Positions 45,001-59,607 of a stretch of 64,000 nt of DNA are shown here, in pieces; the stretch's first letter is position 1, and each line of letters opens with the position of its first letter. The stretch comes from Hyaloscypha bicolor E (taxonomy: Eukaryota; Ascomycota; Leotiomycetes; Helotiales; Hyaloscyphaceae), in the NCBI RefSeq assembly GCF_002865645.1, contig NW_020194693.1:868001-932000 (forward strand). The letters run 5' to 3'. The notes under the pieces were generated by a model. The model had not been told where the DNA came from. It saw only the letters and a program-made list of their open reading frames with translations, and did no database searches. The position numbers and the translations under genes are program-made.

Positions 45001-48000
45001 TTTCTTCTAAAACCCTCTTTTATTATAAATAAATAAGTATTATTACTAATATTTATTATTAGATCTAGTTATATAAAATAACTTGAAATATTTTCCGAAT
45101 TTATAAAAATATATAAATTAAGTAAAGAATTAAAAATATAGCTACTAAAAACATATTTTTAATATTAAATAATATTATTATTTAAATTAAGAACTAGTAA
45201 TTTATAGATTAATTATTTTTAGAAAATATAGCCGGATATATAATAATCTGTATTTATTATTAGAATATATTTTATTTAACTTATTTTAAGATATAGCTAG
45301 GCTTATATATCCTAATATAAGTAGTATATTATATATAATAGTTTATTCTTATTAGTAAGAAAACTAATTAAATTATATATAAGCCTCTTTTCTATCCGGG
45401 TTACCGGATTACTATTTCTATTTACTAGAAACTAATAAATTATCTAGATATAGATATTTTATTAGATAATTCTAGCTTTATTATTAATAGCCTTTATAGC
45501 CTTTCTTTAATTCTTAATTAGAATAACTAAATAAGGTATTTTGAATTATTTTATTTTTAGAAATAAAGTATTATATTATTATATTATAAATTAAATACTA
45601 GTATTTATTATTAAATTAAAGTAATTCTAAGAAATTAAAGATATAATAAAATAATAAATACGAATAATAATATAATAATTATATTTTCTAAATATAATTT
45701 ATAAATAGCTATCTAGTTATAAATAGACTATTATATAAAAATAATATAATTAGTATAAATAAAAGAAAAGATAAGTTCTAAGAAAATAAAAAGTTAAGGA
45801 AATATAATTAAAATAATCTTAATATAAATAGGTATCTTGAAACTAAAATACTTCTAATAATTTCCTAACTTTCTAAATATATAAGTATTTAACTCTAGAT
45901 AATAAATAGATCTAGAAGGCTATTTTTATTATTAGAACTTATAATTATATCTAGTATAAAATTATTAAGAAATTAATAAGTTAGTATAATTAAGAAATAA
46001 GATATTATTTTTGGAAGGTTATATTTGAAAATAAGAAGTTAGAAAAATAAATAAATTAATATTAAGTATATAAAATAGAGCCGGAATTAAAAAGTAAATA
46101 TAAAACTTAAATAACTTTTAAAAATTAAAGTATTTCTAGGAATATTATTAATAGTAAGCTTTAGAGATTATATAAAGACTCCTAGATAATTAATATATAT
46201 CTATTCTATATTAAATATTTTAATAGACTAGTAAGTCTTTTTCTTTACTACTAATAAGGTATTTTTTCCTAAAATAAAAATACTTTAAATAATCTTTATA
46301 AAAAGTTCTATAAATAAGTATTCTATAGATTTATCTAATAATATAAGATTTCTAATATTTTTCTCTATAGCCTATAATTATAAAAAATTCTTTCTATAAA
46401 GATTATAGCTTTTTTCTAGTAAATCTAGAATTATATAATATAATTAATTATTTAAAAATAAAGTATTTTTTTTATATATAATTATAATACTATTTCTATA
46501 AGTTCTTAGTTTTACTTAAGAACTTACTAGGTTTTTTTCGGATTTTAAAAAAATAAATAATATATTATAAAACTAAGTCTTTCTATTTATTTCCGGCTTT
46601 AATATAGTCTTAGTAATTTAATATAATAATAATTAATACGAATTAATAATAGTTAGAATAAGCTTTTTCTAATAATTTAAAAGGCTAATATTCTTAATAA
46701 ATTTTATATAAAGAAAAGCCGAGATATATAATTCTATAATAATTTAATTTAAAGAAAAACTTAATAAATTTTAGATAAAAGAAATAGAATTTCTCGGATT
46801 TATTAAAGATTTTTTAAAAAATATTATTAATTTTTTTAATTATCTTAATTAATTTTTTAGAAATAAAAGAAAAAGAGATCTATAAGGCTTCTCTTTTCTT
46901 TATAAAAGCTTATATCCTGGATTTAAAATAAGAACCTAAATCTATATAAAACTTTATAAATACTTCTTTCTTCTTAAATAGGTTCTTAAGTATATTAATA
47001 ATTTCTTTCTAGATATTTATAATATAGAAATAGGCCTAGTAAAACCTTAAAAAATAATTTATAATTACTAGAATATAATATTAGATAATTCCTAGAAAAA
47101 CAAGAAATAAACTAATAAAATTAAGTTCAAATAACTATATAGGGGAATTTATATTACCGGATTCAAGATCTATAAGTACTAAATAGTTTTATACTTTAAA
47201 TATAATAAGTATCTTTTAATATAATCTATAATATTAATTACTAATTGGGACTAATAATATTCTTTGAGTTTCTAAATAGTAATAGCTCTCGTAAAATAAC
47301 CGGACTTATTATAAGTATAATAGAGAATATCTATAACTTCTTTTTTTATAATATAAAAGTACTAATTCTTTTTCTAAAGTTTATATTATAATTTCCCATT
47401 TTCCTATTTATAGTAAATATAAATATAAAAGAAAATAGCCTTTTATACTAATTCCTGATTTCTGGAAATAATACTTTTAATAAAGTAAATAATAATATAT
47501 TAGTATTAAAAGAACTTCTTATATTTAGAAACTTAGAAACGAATTTCTAATAAATATATAATAATTTTTAAAAAGTCAAATATATATTTAGCTTTTAATA
47601 TTTCCATATATAAGGCTATAAAAAAGACTCTATTTATTTATTTGTCTCTAATAAGTTTCTTTATTTATATTCTTATAAGTTCTATAAATTCTTAATTATT
47701 AAAGAGTTCTTTTTAGTCTTAGAAAAAAATCTTGTAATTTCTCTTTTTGTTTTTTTATATTTACCGGAATTTATTTTATTTAAATAAGATATATTTATAT
47801 AAAAAAAGATTATTATTATACTCTTTATTTCGGAAAATAGTTCGGGAAAAGATATTTATAATCTTATTCTTTTTTTCTAAAATATAGAAAACTTAGATAT
47901 TTAGCTCTTTAAGCTTATAGGTCTATTATATATAGATTTCTTCTAAGTATAAATACTAAAGAAAGAAAGTAATAAGCTTATAATTTATATAAATAATACT

Positions 48001-48849
48001 AATCTCGATTTCTTATAATATATTTTTATATTTTTATAAGAATTTAATAATATCTTATAATTTCTTTATAGGTTACTAAAGGTAAAGAAATTAAAAGAAA
48101 TAGAAAGTTTTATTTCTTATTATTTTTATATAATTATATATTTTACTATAAAGAAACTAGTATCTAAATAAAGAATTATTTTATAAAGAAAGTTTTAATT
48201 ATATGTTTTTACTATTATTATAGCTTTATTTCTAATTATTTAGAAAAATAGTATTTCTATATCTTTTTATTTTTATTTTATATTTCTAGTAAAATAATTA
48301 AATAAATAATATAGCTTTATATAATTTTTAATCTAATACTATATAATACTAATTAATCTAATAAATTATTATATATTTATTATATTTCGAAATACTAGAA
48401 ATTTGTAAATCTTTTTTATATAATTAGATTTAACTTATATAAGATTTCTAGCTTTATAAATAATACCTAAAATAATAATTTAGTCTATAAAAAGCTTTAA
48501 TTTTTTTTAAAAAAAGCTTTAGTTAAAACTATAATAATTATAAAAGAAGATATTTTAAAAGAAATTTATATCTTTTCTTAAAAGTTTTTAGATTAAAGAA
48601 AATATTATTTATATAGAACTTAGTTAGTAGAAAACTTTTAGGTAATTTTATAAATAAATAAAAAGATTCCGAATTATTATATCTTTTCTAAATAGCCTTT
48701 TATAATTTCGGAATTAGTTCAAGTACTATATATATAAGCTCTATTATAAAGAAAGCTATAGTTACTAATTCTTATAATACCCTAAAAAGCTAGAGCTATT
48801 TATAATCTAATATAAATAATATAAAGTATTATTAGTATAAAGAAAAGAT

Positions 48850-51290
48850 TTTAATAAACTAATAAATATATTTAATATTATACTAAAAAAAAATACTAGT
48901 AATTTAAGTATAAAAAAGAATTATATATTTCTAAAAAAATAATTATATAATACTCTAGAAAGTCTTTTATATATTTTAATAATTAATAATAATTTAATAC
49001 TTTTTAGTAATTTTAGTATTTTCCTTTTTTATAAAAATAGCTTAGATATTCTAGTCTAAAAGCTTTTAGTTTATAATAATAGTTTATTTAAAGAAATTAT
49101 AATTTATATTTTTTTTAGATAGTTTTATTTAGCTAGAACTTTTACTAAAAGAGCTATTTTCTCTATTATTCTATATTTTAGGATTTTATTTCTAGAATGA
49201 GACGAATTTTATATTTATAAAAATTAGTAAAGAAAATATTTATTAGATTTATAGTATTAAGTTCTCGGTATATATATAAGAAATATTTAATTTTATTTCT
49301 AGAAACTTTATTAGAGATTACTAGTTTAAAAGTAATCTGGAAACTTTAGAACTAGTTTTTAATAAGCTTTCTCGGATTTATAAATAAGGAAAGCCAAATA
49401 ACTTTTCTTTTTATAAAAAAGATATATTATTAGATAAATAAAAGAATTTTAAGCTAATTTCCTTTCTAATAGTTTTCTTTTATATTTCCTTAAATAATTA
49501 TATTTAAGTAACTTTTTTCCTAAAAGTTATTCTTAAATACTAAAATTATAATTCCTATAGTACTTAGTTAATATATAATTCTAGTATTTAGATATCTTTA
49601 GATTTAAAATATATATAATATAGGGTTTTATACTAGAGAGAAATCTTATAAATCTAATTTGTATTTTACTAGTTATATAATTACTAGATTCTCAGAAATC
49701 AGAGAATCTATTTATTAAATAAAGTCTATTAATTTCTTTAGATTAATAATAGTAGTTTTTAGGATAAATAAACTAACTTTTATTAATTCTTAAGAAAGTA
49801 TTATAAGTAATAATAATTATTATACTTTTTTCTAGAAAGCAAAATCTCTTAAGAATAAAGAATATATATAAGAATAAAGTAAGAATTCGAAATAAGTAAT
49901 CTTATACTTTTTTAGTTCTAATATAATAGACTTATTATATAAGTCTATAATACTAAAATTTATAATATTATATATTTCTTAATAATTAGAAACTATAAAG
50001 ATATAATAATTACTTTATTTTTTTATAATAATATTCTCTAATTATCCGGGCCTTTTTCTAATATATCTGAATTAAAGAATAGAAATTTGTTTAATAACTC
50101 GGAATTATTAAAGCTATTATTACTTATAATATAGCCCGATTCTTTATTTATAGAAATATTCGATTTCCTGCTTTAAAGATCTAATTATAAGAACTTTATT
50201 AGGATTTTCTTAGCTAGAATCTTTTAATTTAAGGTCTTTAGATAAAGAATTAATTAGTACTTTTATAAGAAAATAAATATTAGTTTTTAAATAATTACTA
50301 GTATTTTATTAAGTATTTTATTTCTAATTTTAATAATACTATTTTAAATATAAATCTTTATATTAATATTTTCTAGTTATAAAAGACAAAATAAAAAACT
50401 TAGTTTATTATTATTATTTTTTAATTCTAGATAAATAAATATAAAAACTTAATACCAGATTTCTTTTACTTTTATTATAAAAATAATATATATAATAAAT
50501 AAAAAGAAATTTCTATTTATAGTATTTGTAATTAAACTATTCTAATTCTTATTATTTAGGAAAATAATAGAAAATTCTATAGTTTTATAAAAAGGCTCTA
50601 AGATAAGATTTATATTAGATTTCTAGTTTCTATAGAATATACTAATAAATATAGCTATTTTAGTATAATTGCTTTTATATTTAATACAGAAAATTATAAA
50701 TAACTTAAATACTTTATTTCTAAATAAAGATTAGGAATAATAGATATATATAGCTTCAAATATATTTTTATATAATTTAAGGCCAGAGTAAAATAATTCT
50801 TTAAATTATTTATTTTCTTAAAATCTAATATAATTTATTTAAATAAAATATATTTCTATATTAGGCCAGGAATAAAAAATATAAAGATTTTTATAAGTAA
50901 ACTAATAGAAGTTATAGTTTAGCTTAGAAATCCCTTAAGCTTAGAAGTATTCTTAATAATAGCTAGTTTAGATATAATTTTTTTCTTTTAATAAGATTTA
51001 GTAAATAGTATTCCGATTCTATAAAAACTCTTATATATATCCGGTAATAGCTATAAGATTTCTAAAAGGCTTATATTATAATAGAATCTTTTTATAAGTT
51101 TAGTATATTAGATTAGTTTTATTTCTTTATATTTAATAATCTTAGCCTTTAATAGAATCTTAGCTTTTAAGAACTTTCTCGGAATAAATCGGATTTCCGG
51201 ACTATTTTTTTTTAAAATAAAAACTTTTTTAATATATTTGTATTTTTTATTAAAGGCTATAAAAGTATTATAAGTAATAATATCTAATTA
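48850..51290 (-). pseudogene. Unidentified RIP-decayed coding region (minus strand)
   Basis: A minus-strand frame checked base by base from about 51290 to 50821, and read with less care to about 48850, is interrupted almost only by TAA/TAG stops in positions explainable from Gln or Trp. Its beginning (TYNTFIAFNKKY, VFILKKNSPEIRFIPRKFLK) resembles the end of a retroviral-type protease (xxNSPEILLGRPFL), which would make it a retrotransposon polyprotein, but no DTG triad or RT box was found. Later pieces include SYLQFSVLNIKAI, VYSIETRNLI and IIEKIALLVKVLAK. The family is not assigned. Confidence 0.5.
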
Positions 51291-51616
51291 AAAAAAATTT
51301 ATATTTTTAAATACTAGTATTTCTATTAGAATTAATTTCTTTTATTTAATAATTATATAGCTAAAACTAAGAGTTATATTATTAGTTTTATATTTTATTA
51401 GTTTATAGTCTAATTTAGAACTAGAAATAAAATATTAAAAGCTTTTAGAAATATATCCAGAGAATTTAATAAAGCTTATTATTTGCTTATTATTATTCCT
51501 ATAATTATATATAAAGAATCTAGCTCTAATATTAAGAGTCTATTAGCCTATATTATAAATATTATATACTTTTATATATTTCTATTTGAAAAAAGAATTA
51601 TTATAATATAATTATA

Positions 51617-51699
51617 CGAGTTTAGGGCTGCTTTACTAAAATTATTACTAGTAGCCCTATATAAGTTCCGGGGCTAGTAATAATTTTATTCTAAACTCG
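51617..51699. repeat. 83-bp imperfect hairpin
   Basis: The outer arms CGAGTTTAG / CTAAACTCG are exact. The inner arms AAAATTATTACTAG(TAG)CCC and GGGGCTAGTAATAATTTT match with a 3-nt bulge. The arms are richer in G and C than their surroundings. Confidence 0.75.
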
Positions 51700-53040
51700 T
51701 TCCAAATAGAATTAAAATATAATAAAGGCTTTTAGTTAAGTATATAAATTAGATATAAACTCTTTATAGACTCTTTATAAATAATATAAAAAGAAAAATA
51801 GCTTATAAATATATAAAATTACTTATAAATAAATTAAAAGCTAAATAAAACCTTATAATATTTCTAGGTATATTATATTACTTATATAGTTTATATTAGG
51901 AAATAAAAGAATATAAAGCCCTATTTATAAAGTTACCTATAAGGCTACTATATAGAACTAGCTATAAAAAAGACTAGTAATTATAAATCTACTCTTATTA
52001 CTTCAAATAACTAGTTTTATAACTTATTAATAGTTATTATAAAGAATAAAATAAATAGAAACTATTTATAAGAAAATATAAAAAATAGTTACTAATCTGT
52101 AAACTAGAGATTAATTTATAGAATCGTCTATAATTAGCTATTAAAGTCGCTATTTAATAGCTATACTCGAATCGAGAATTTCCTAAAGCTATATATTAAT
52201 ATCTATAACCCGTTATAAAGCCCTTTCTATAAATAGAAATTCTATAAAAGTATTATAAATATACTAATCTTAAATTATAGCTTAGAAAGAAGTAAATCCA
52301 ATAAATAGATATTTTATAAGATCTCTAGAAATAATTTAGTAATCTCAGAATCTGCTTTATTTATATTAGTTAAATCTATTATAAAATATATTTATTTCTG
52401 GCCAGAAAATATATCTAGAATTATTTAGTTAAATTTATAAATTATATTATTCAGAATTAATAGAATTATCTATTTATTAAAGGCCCGGTAATTATATAGA
52501 GCCTATAAGAGTTATTTTTGCAAATAGATATAATTAATTAGATTTATAATTAACTCGGTATATAGAATAAAAAACGGGAGTATAATCTATCTATTTAAAA
52601 ACGGGTTATATAGAAAACTACTAATTCAGTTTATAAAATTCTATTTAGATAGGTTATTACAAACCCGTATATTAATCCATAATAATAATTAATAGAGCTA
52701 TAGCCAAATCCATATTTGCTATAGACAGGCTCGTATTATATTAGCCTGTAAACTATATAGAACTATAGATAAAATCTAAATAAAGTTTCTTCCGAGAATT
52801 ATAGATACTTTTCTAAAAAGAATATTATTTATAATTAACTATAAATTAATAATTAGCCGGTATATTACCTTAAAGTAGTACTTATATTATATAAGTACCT
52901 TGTTTCAAATAATTAGGTTTATAAGTCACAAGAGTATCCCGAACCGGCTCGTTTTAGTAATTATACTTATAAATAATTTATTAAGCTTAAATAGAATCCG
53001 GAATTAGAAATAAGATATATGTAATAGCTAGTATTATATA

Positions 53041-53250
53041 ATTGGTTTCAGCCAAAGGGGTTGGTTTTAGCTAAGGTTTCAAGCTATAGTTCAAACCAAG
53101 CTCGCTTCCAAAGCTCGGCGTTTTAGTAGTCTTGGCCATACCTACTTATCCACTGCCACACCTCACTTCTTCCTTCTTAGCTTTAAATTCTCAAGATATA
53201 GGAAATTATTAATCTTTGAGCCTCATTCTATTACTCTATTCCTGCCATTA
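53041..53250. other. Short less-mutated patch in the AT block
   Basis: About 200 bp with clearly higher GC and many CA/TG dinucleotides (GCCAAAGG, CTTGGCCATACC, CACTGCCACACC), unlike both flanks. No frame or repeat is recognised. Being shorter than the usual RIP length threshold, or unique, could explain its escape. Confidence 0.5.
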
Positions 53251-53574
53251 TAATATATATTTATTTAAAAGAAAAAAAGCTATAATATTTATTAATACTA
53301 TATATAAGACTATTTTACCTTAGCTATAATAATAGTAATAGAGGGTTTTATAAAGAAATATTTTACTAGTCCTGCCCGGGCCTTATAAATAAAAATAAAT
53401 AGTCTATAAATTATTTATAATTACTATTATAATTATCTGAAAATAAGAATATTAGTTTATATTTAGCTAGGCTTATATTATAATTACTAGTAATATCTTA
53501 TAGATATAATTAACTTATAGATTAGCTATATAATAGCTTATAATCTAGTTAAAGGTATTTTCAGGTAAAGTAAT

Positions 53575-53871
53575 TATTAGTATAGCTATTTCTTTAGGAG
53601 TTATATATATAGTTACGGGATACGGGATACGGGATATAAGTAATAAAATATAAGTAATGGGATATGAGATACGAGATATAGTTATATGACCTCGTGTCCT
53701 ATTAGTAACTTGACTAGTAGACTAGACTCCTTTAGGCTTAGCAGATTTAGGGATTATATATTAATACTATAATACTATAATTCTTACTTTTGAATAATAA
53801 CTTTACTAACCTTATATAAATAGTACTTCCATATCTATATAATAGTATTATATATTACTAGTAAACTAATA
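53575..53871 (+). repeat. 5' LTR of Copia copy B
   Basis: It is 297 bp and starts TATTAGTATAGCTATTTCTT. It contains three tandem TACGGGA heptamers (53614-53634) not seen in copy A or the solo LTR. Confidence 0.92.
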
Positions 53872-53949
53872 CTAATTAGTTTATATTCAGATTAGAATAA
53901 GGTCTATTAGTACTTATAAATTAGGAAGAATTAAGCTATACTTACCTAA

Positions 53950-54156
53950 GATTCGGTTATTTAGGGGCAAAGCCATTATTCTAGTTAAAGAGGAAATAAC
54001 TATTAATTCTATTACCTGTAATTCGGTTATATAGGCAGGAAAGATACTTGATCTTACTAAGGTCTAATTATATTATATTAAAGAGGGAAATATCTATTAG
54101 TCCTATTACCTATAATTTGGTTATATAGGTAGGAAGGGCACTTAATCTTACTAAGT
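53950..54156 (+). repeat. Imperfect roughly 94-bp tandem duplication in Copia B 5' region
   Basis: A unit starting AGAGGAAATA at about 53990 and again AGAGGGAAATA at about 54081 contains TCTATTACCTGTAATTCGG and a CTTGATCTTACTAAG-type end. A partial third TTCGGTTAT copy lies at about 53952. Confidence 0.6.
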
Positions 54157-54449
54157 ACCAAAATAATTAGTTATTTAATTATTTTATTTTATTCCTATTT
54201 AACTTCTATAAAACCCTCTTAAAAACTACCTTCTTTTAAATCCCTGGGGCTTTTAAGCTTTAGAACTATTAAGTCTTTCCGGAATCTCGATATTTTACTT
54301 CTTAAATTTCACTTCCTAAATTTCTCATTATAGGCAAAATTTTTATCTCAAATATAATACCTATTATAAACTACCTATCTTATAAACTACCCTCTTTCTT
54401 ATAAACCTACCCTTCTTATAAATTACTATATCTCAAACTAGGTATAAGC

Positions 54450-57400
54450 CTATAGAATATATAATAGCGGAATATATTATAATAGACGATTTCTTTATTA
54501 GATTTATCTAATCCAATTACTTTATAAATAATAATAATTTTAAGAAATTAGTAAGAAAATAGAAATATAAGATTAACCTAAACTCTATTAAGGCAAATAA
54601 GATAACTGAGTTCTTAGATACTAAGTTATTTTAATATATTCTCTATAAAATAGTTAATAATAACCTTTAGAAGCTATTTAGATATAACTTTAAGAACTTT
54701 ACCTATTAAGGAAACTTTAATAAATTCGAATTTCTGGAAATACTATACTTATATAAGACTCTTTAGTATAGTAGCGTATTTATATAATAGAATAGTAGTA
54801 CTAATACTATTATAAAGAAGAATAAATAGTATATATAATTAAACGAGAATATATTAGTAACTAGACTAGACCTTATTAAAGAACTAATCCTATTAGGCTT
54901 TATTACTTTTATAAAGAATAAGTGCCTAGAATCTATTATCTTTAATATTTCTATATTACTATTACTTCCTCTATTATTTCCTTTATTATTATATCCTATA
55001 TTTCTATTAGATTTATATACTAATATAGAAGCTTCAGAAGCAAATAATATATTTCTATTATTACTATTACTATAACTATATCCGAATAACTTCTAATTTC
55101 CTTTAACTATAAGACTTATTAGGGAAGTTATTAAGATTTATACTAAAGAGCAAAAATATAATAAATCTAATAGTAATTTTAATTATAAACTCACTATTTT
55201 CCTTAATATCTACTAATATATAGAGCTTTTATAAGAAGTACTAATACGAGCTTTTCCTATTATACTAAAGGAACTAGCTTAAGACTATTTCTATAGTAAC
55301 TAGCTCTCTTAATATATATATAAAGAGACTTATATTAATATTTATAGCTTTTTTAAAAGCCCTGAATTCAAATATCGAAATTTAGACAAGTGAAATACTA
55401 CTATATTAGCTTCTATAATAGCTAAATTTCCGGAAAAGACGATATTTGAGACTATTTAACTACTAATTAATAAACTATATTAATTATAGTATGGTTTTAT
55501 ACCTAACTTACGAAATACCGAATTTCTTTATAATAAGGTTATTATCTCTTACTAAGACTTCCGGATATATAGATATGTAATCTCAGACTTTCTTATAAAT
55601 CTCGGCTAGCTTATTAATAAGCTCTAGTGATTTATTATTATATATGAGAGCAAATAATAAACTAATCCGGAAACTTTTTTTACTAATTAATAATATTATT
55701 CTCAGAACTCTCTAAGCTATTATTTCTCCGGAAATTATTAATATAGACCTAGCCATAACTTCGGAACCCGTAATAACTACTTTAAGCCCTGTAATTATAA
55801 TAATTATACCCTGAAGTCGTGTTTTAATATAAGAAACCCGAATACTACTTATAAAAGTATATACTAGAGAAATAAGAGGCCAAGAAGGCTTGATTTAGGA
55901 ATAGAAATATCTATTAGTTTAGATCCCGAAATACTCGTAACTTTAATAAATGCTTTAGTAGTACTTATATATAGTATATTACTAAAGTTAAAGGTAAAGA
56001 GAATAATAAGGGTAGTAAGAATAAACTAGTAAATAATGCTTTTAAGGCTTTATTAGTAGAAACGGATAAAGAAGAGAAATATTACCCAGATTCTTACTTT
56101 ACTTTAGTCAAGAGCTTTTTAGCTGCTTTTATTACTTCTGCTTTACTAATAACTATAGCTAATATCCTTATAAATAACTTTACTTCCCTTTTCCTTATAT
56201 ACTAGATAATAGGCGAAAATTATACCTTGGAGCCTATTAAATCCTTAATAAAAGACGCCTAGACTTTTATAATTAATAATATATTAAGATATAATACTTA
56301 TTGCTTTTATAGAATTATAATTAATACTAGAGCGTCTAGATACTTAATTACTAGTTCTAACTAATTCCAAGCTTTCTAGTAAACTAATAATAGTATTAAA
56401 CTTAATGAAACTACTAAAGGTTAAGTTAATATCTAGTTTAGTATTAGATCTATATCTTTTATTAGATCTATAATAGTAAGTATACTAATTAGGCAAGTAT
56501 AATTCTATATTATACCTTTAAAGACTTTATTTTTACTTAGCTTGGCTAATATAAATAAGCTAGGGATCTATTTTAATAATCTTACTAATTATCTTATTAC
56601 TTTTACCGGAAAATATATACCTATAATATAATATTTCGGATATTCTTTCTTGCTTTAAAATACTATATTATAAGGCTTTATTTCCGAATTCTTTACTTAT
56701 AACCCCTGCTTTCTTATAGAGGTCGAATTATAATATCTATATTATTATTTTAGTTATTTATTTATTAGTAAGTTCCGAAATATACTAGAATAAGCAGGCT
56801 ATAATATTAATATAAAAGCCCTTAAGTATCTTATAAAGTACTATAAGCAATGCCAGAAATATAGCTAATTACCCGAATAATTCAAGTTTAACCTAAGAGA
56901 TAATATTAGTTTTAACTACTTTATTATTATTAATATTTTCTATATTTCCGGTAAACCTATATTTTATATTATTAATAAAGGCACTTAATATTAAGCTAGC
57001 TAATAGCTTTAGAATATTAGTATAATATATATCTGGGATATACTTAAGTAATACTAGATTAATAATTATTTAGGCCTTCCTAATTAGATTATAGTAGATA
57101 CCAGAAAGTAGTTTACTAGTAAGAAGTTTACTTAGCTTATAAATACTATAAGAACCAAGGTTAAGATTATTCTTATAAAAGCTTATAACTCCATCAGAAT
57201 TATAGAATACTACTATAGCCTAATCTAATATACTTATCTTATTATTATAGCCAAAGTTAATAGAATTAATAAGAATACTATATTCCAAATAGCTTTTAAG
57301 GCTATTAATAACTCTATAGGACCTAATAGTATTATTATAACCTTTTTGGTTTATAGTACTTTACCTTAAATAACTAAATATAATACCCTATTACCTATTA

Positions 57401-59420
57401 TATTATAGTAATTAGTAGTATTTAAGAAGGTAATAGTAGAAATTTAGAAGCTTTGAGCTAGATATTAAATTACAAATACTTTAAATACCCAAAATAGTTC
57501 TAGTACTACTAATATTTATAAACTATTCCTGAATTCAAATGTCCTTATTTAGTATAAAGGAAATACCGGTTAACCTAGTAGTTAGAATAAATCATATAAG
57601 CTAGTAGCTATTAATAGAGAGGACTATATACTAGCTCTACTATATAGTAATACTACCTTCCGTTTAACTTCTGTAAAGCCCTTTTATATAAGGAATATTA
57701 AGGTTATTACTAATAGCCCCGAACCTGAACCTGTTCCCGAACCTAATAGTAAGGCCAAAAGTAATATAGGTATGATTTCTCCTGCTATTCCTGCTATTTC
57801 ACTAAAGTATAATAGAGAATGCCCTTATAAGATCCCGGATATTATGGTATTTCTATAGGATAATAAACTATATAAGAATTCCCGTTAAGTTAAAGTTACT
57901 AGCCTTCTAGAAAAGGATATATTTAAGGTTACTTCCAGATCTCAGGTACTAAAGGAGATATATATCTTTAACTTCCGGTTTATTAACGAGATTAAGAATA
58001 AGGGTATAGAGAAAGAGCTTAAGAAGTCGAGACTAGTTATTTAAGCTTATAATAATAGTAAGAAATATATAGTATTAATATAATTACTTATTATCTAATA
58101 TATTAGCCAGAGAATTATCCTTAGTATTATTATTATAATAATAGATACTACGGAATTATATTTATATAATATTTCACAAGCTTATATCTAATTAATAATC
58201 TTATTTAATTATAATTTCTATATTAATCTATTTTATAAGCTTGCTAGAGAGCTAAATCTAAAGGATAATTCTGTTCTAAAGGTTATAAAACTACTATATA
58301 GTATACCGGAAGCTAGGAACTACTAGTTTAAGACTTACTATTCCTATTATATTAACGAGCTCTCTATAAAATAGTCGACTTATAACCCTTGCCTATTCTA
58401 TAGTAAGTAACCCTTTAGAATTATTAGCTTTTAAACTAATAATATCTTATTTATTAGAACTAATAATTTTATAAAGGCAGAGTAACTAAAGCTCTATAAG
58501 GCTAAATTCTTGACTAAGGAATATAAATCCCTTACTTTTAACTATAATCTCAAATTTAATAGAGGTATTATTTATATAGATACTACTGGAATTATTCTTA
58601 TATAGGAATACTAGTATAAGAACCTCCGAACCATTTCTATAAAGAATACTACTACTATAAGTAATAGGGGTACTATTTATTAAAATCTCTTTATTAAGGA
58701 CTAATATATTACCTAATATATAAGAGGAATATATATTATATTAGTCTATTAACTAGAAGCTTTATATAACCTATTAATTATTACTTAAGTTATTAAATCC
58801 TCGGAAACTAATATAAAGGTATTTAATAAGTATATTTAATAGCAAATTAAGAATGCCGCCAGAGGACTGAGATTTGTAAAGCTAGTAAAGGAATTCTTAT
58901 ATTTAATTATTTTTATAGATACTTTATTTACAAATAATAAAGATCTTTTCTCCTAAATTAGATATATTCTAGTTCTAGTAAATAGAACTAGATATACTAA
59001 TATTATCTACTAGTTCTTTACTAAATACAAGAGAGTTACTAGAAGTATTCTAGCTTCGGAACTCTATAATATGGCTTATGGTTTTAATATAGGCGCTTTA
59101 GTCAAATCTATAATTAATAGAGTACTAGAAATGGAACTATTACTAGTTATCTATATAAATTCGAAGTCATTATATAAATACCTTATTAAATTAGGTACTA
59201 CTCGAGAGAAACGCTTAATAATTAATATAATATACCTTTACCAGGTATACGAATAACGAGAAATTACAGAAGTCAAGTAAATTAAGAAAGAATTAAATCC
59301 TGCCAATTCTATAACGAAATTAAAGCTAATAAATACCCTCAAGTACCTAATTAATACAAATATTATATAATTGAATATAAAGGAATAGGTCAAGTATAGA
59401 TAGGGCAGAAAATAGATATA
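54450..59420 (+). pseudogene. Degraded Copia gag-pol of copy B
   Basis: The plus-strand frame is legible between stops. Gag ends in a basic region (KYILEK.EAKKA.FRNRN, near 55860). The protease motif DTGAS appears as NTRAS (about 56325). The C-terminal RNase H is the best preserved part: an open segment 59071-59256 with MAYGFNIGALVKSIINRVLE and NSKSLYKYLIKLGTTREKRL, followed after a stop by REITEVK and NPANSITK. In active Copia elements these read TDSKSLY and NPADAMTK, so the catalytic Asp is Asn here. Confidence 0.78.
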
Positions 59421-59607
59421 TGAAATAGGAGGATATTATAGGAGGAGAAGTTACATATAAAAGGCTATAGCCTTTAGTATATAACTAAAACCTTAGAAGT
59501 AATATAGATATATAGAGTGTTTGGGAAATCTGGTACTAGGCCGGATTAGGAAATTTGCATATAATTAGAGAAAGATACTATTTTTTGTGTTTTTAGAGAG
59601 TTTCTAG

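Larger units (their letters stand above)
43441..53574. other. AT-rich RIP-type block, mostly unidentified
   Basis: Long AT-rich DNA with the same CA/TG depletion as the first block. The plus strand is pyrimidine-rich in many parts, fitting minus-strand coding DNA from about 51.3 kb down to about 46 kb. Two hairpins (44952-45000 and 51617-51699) and a less mutated patch (about 53041-53250) stand out. No Copia or Gypsy catalytic motif was recognised here. Confidence 0.55.
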
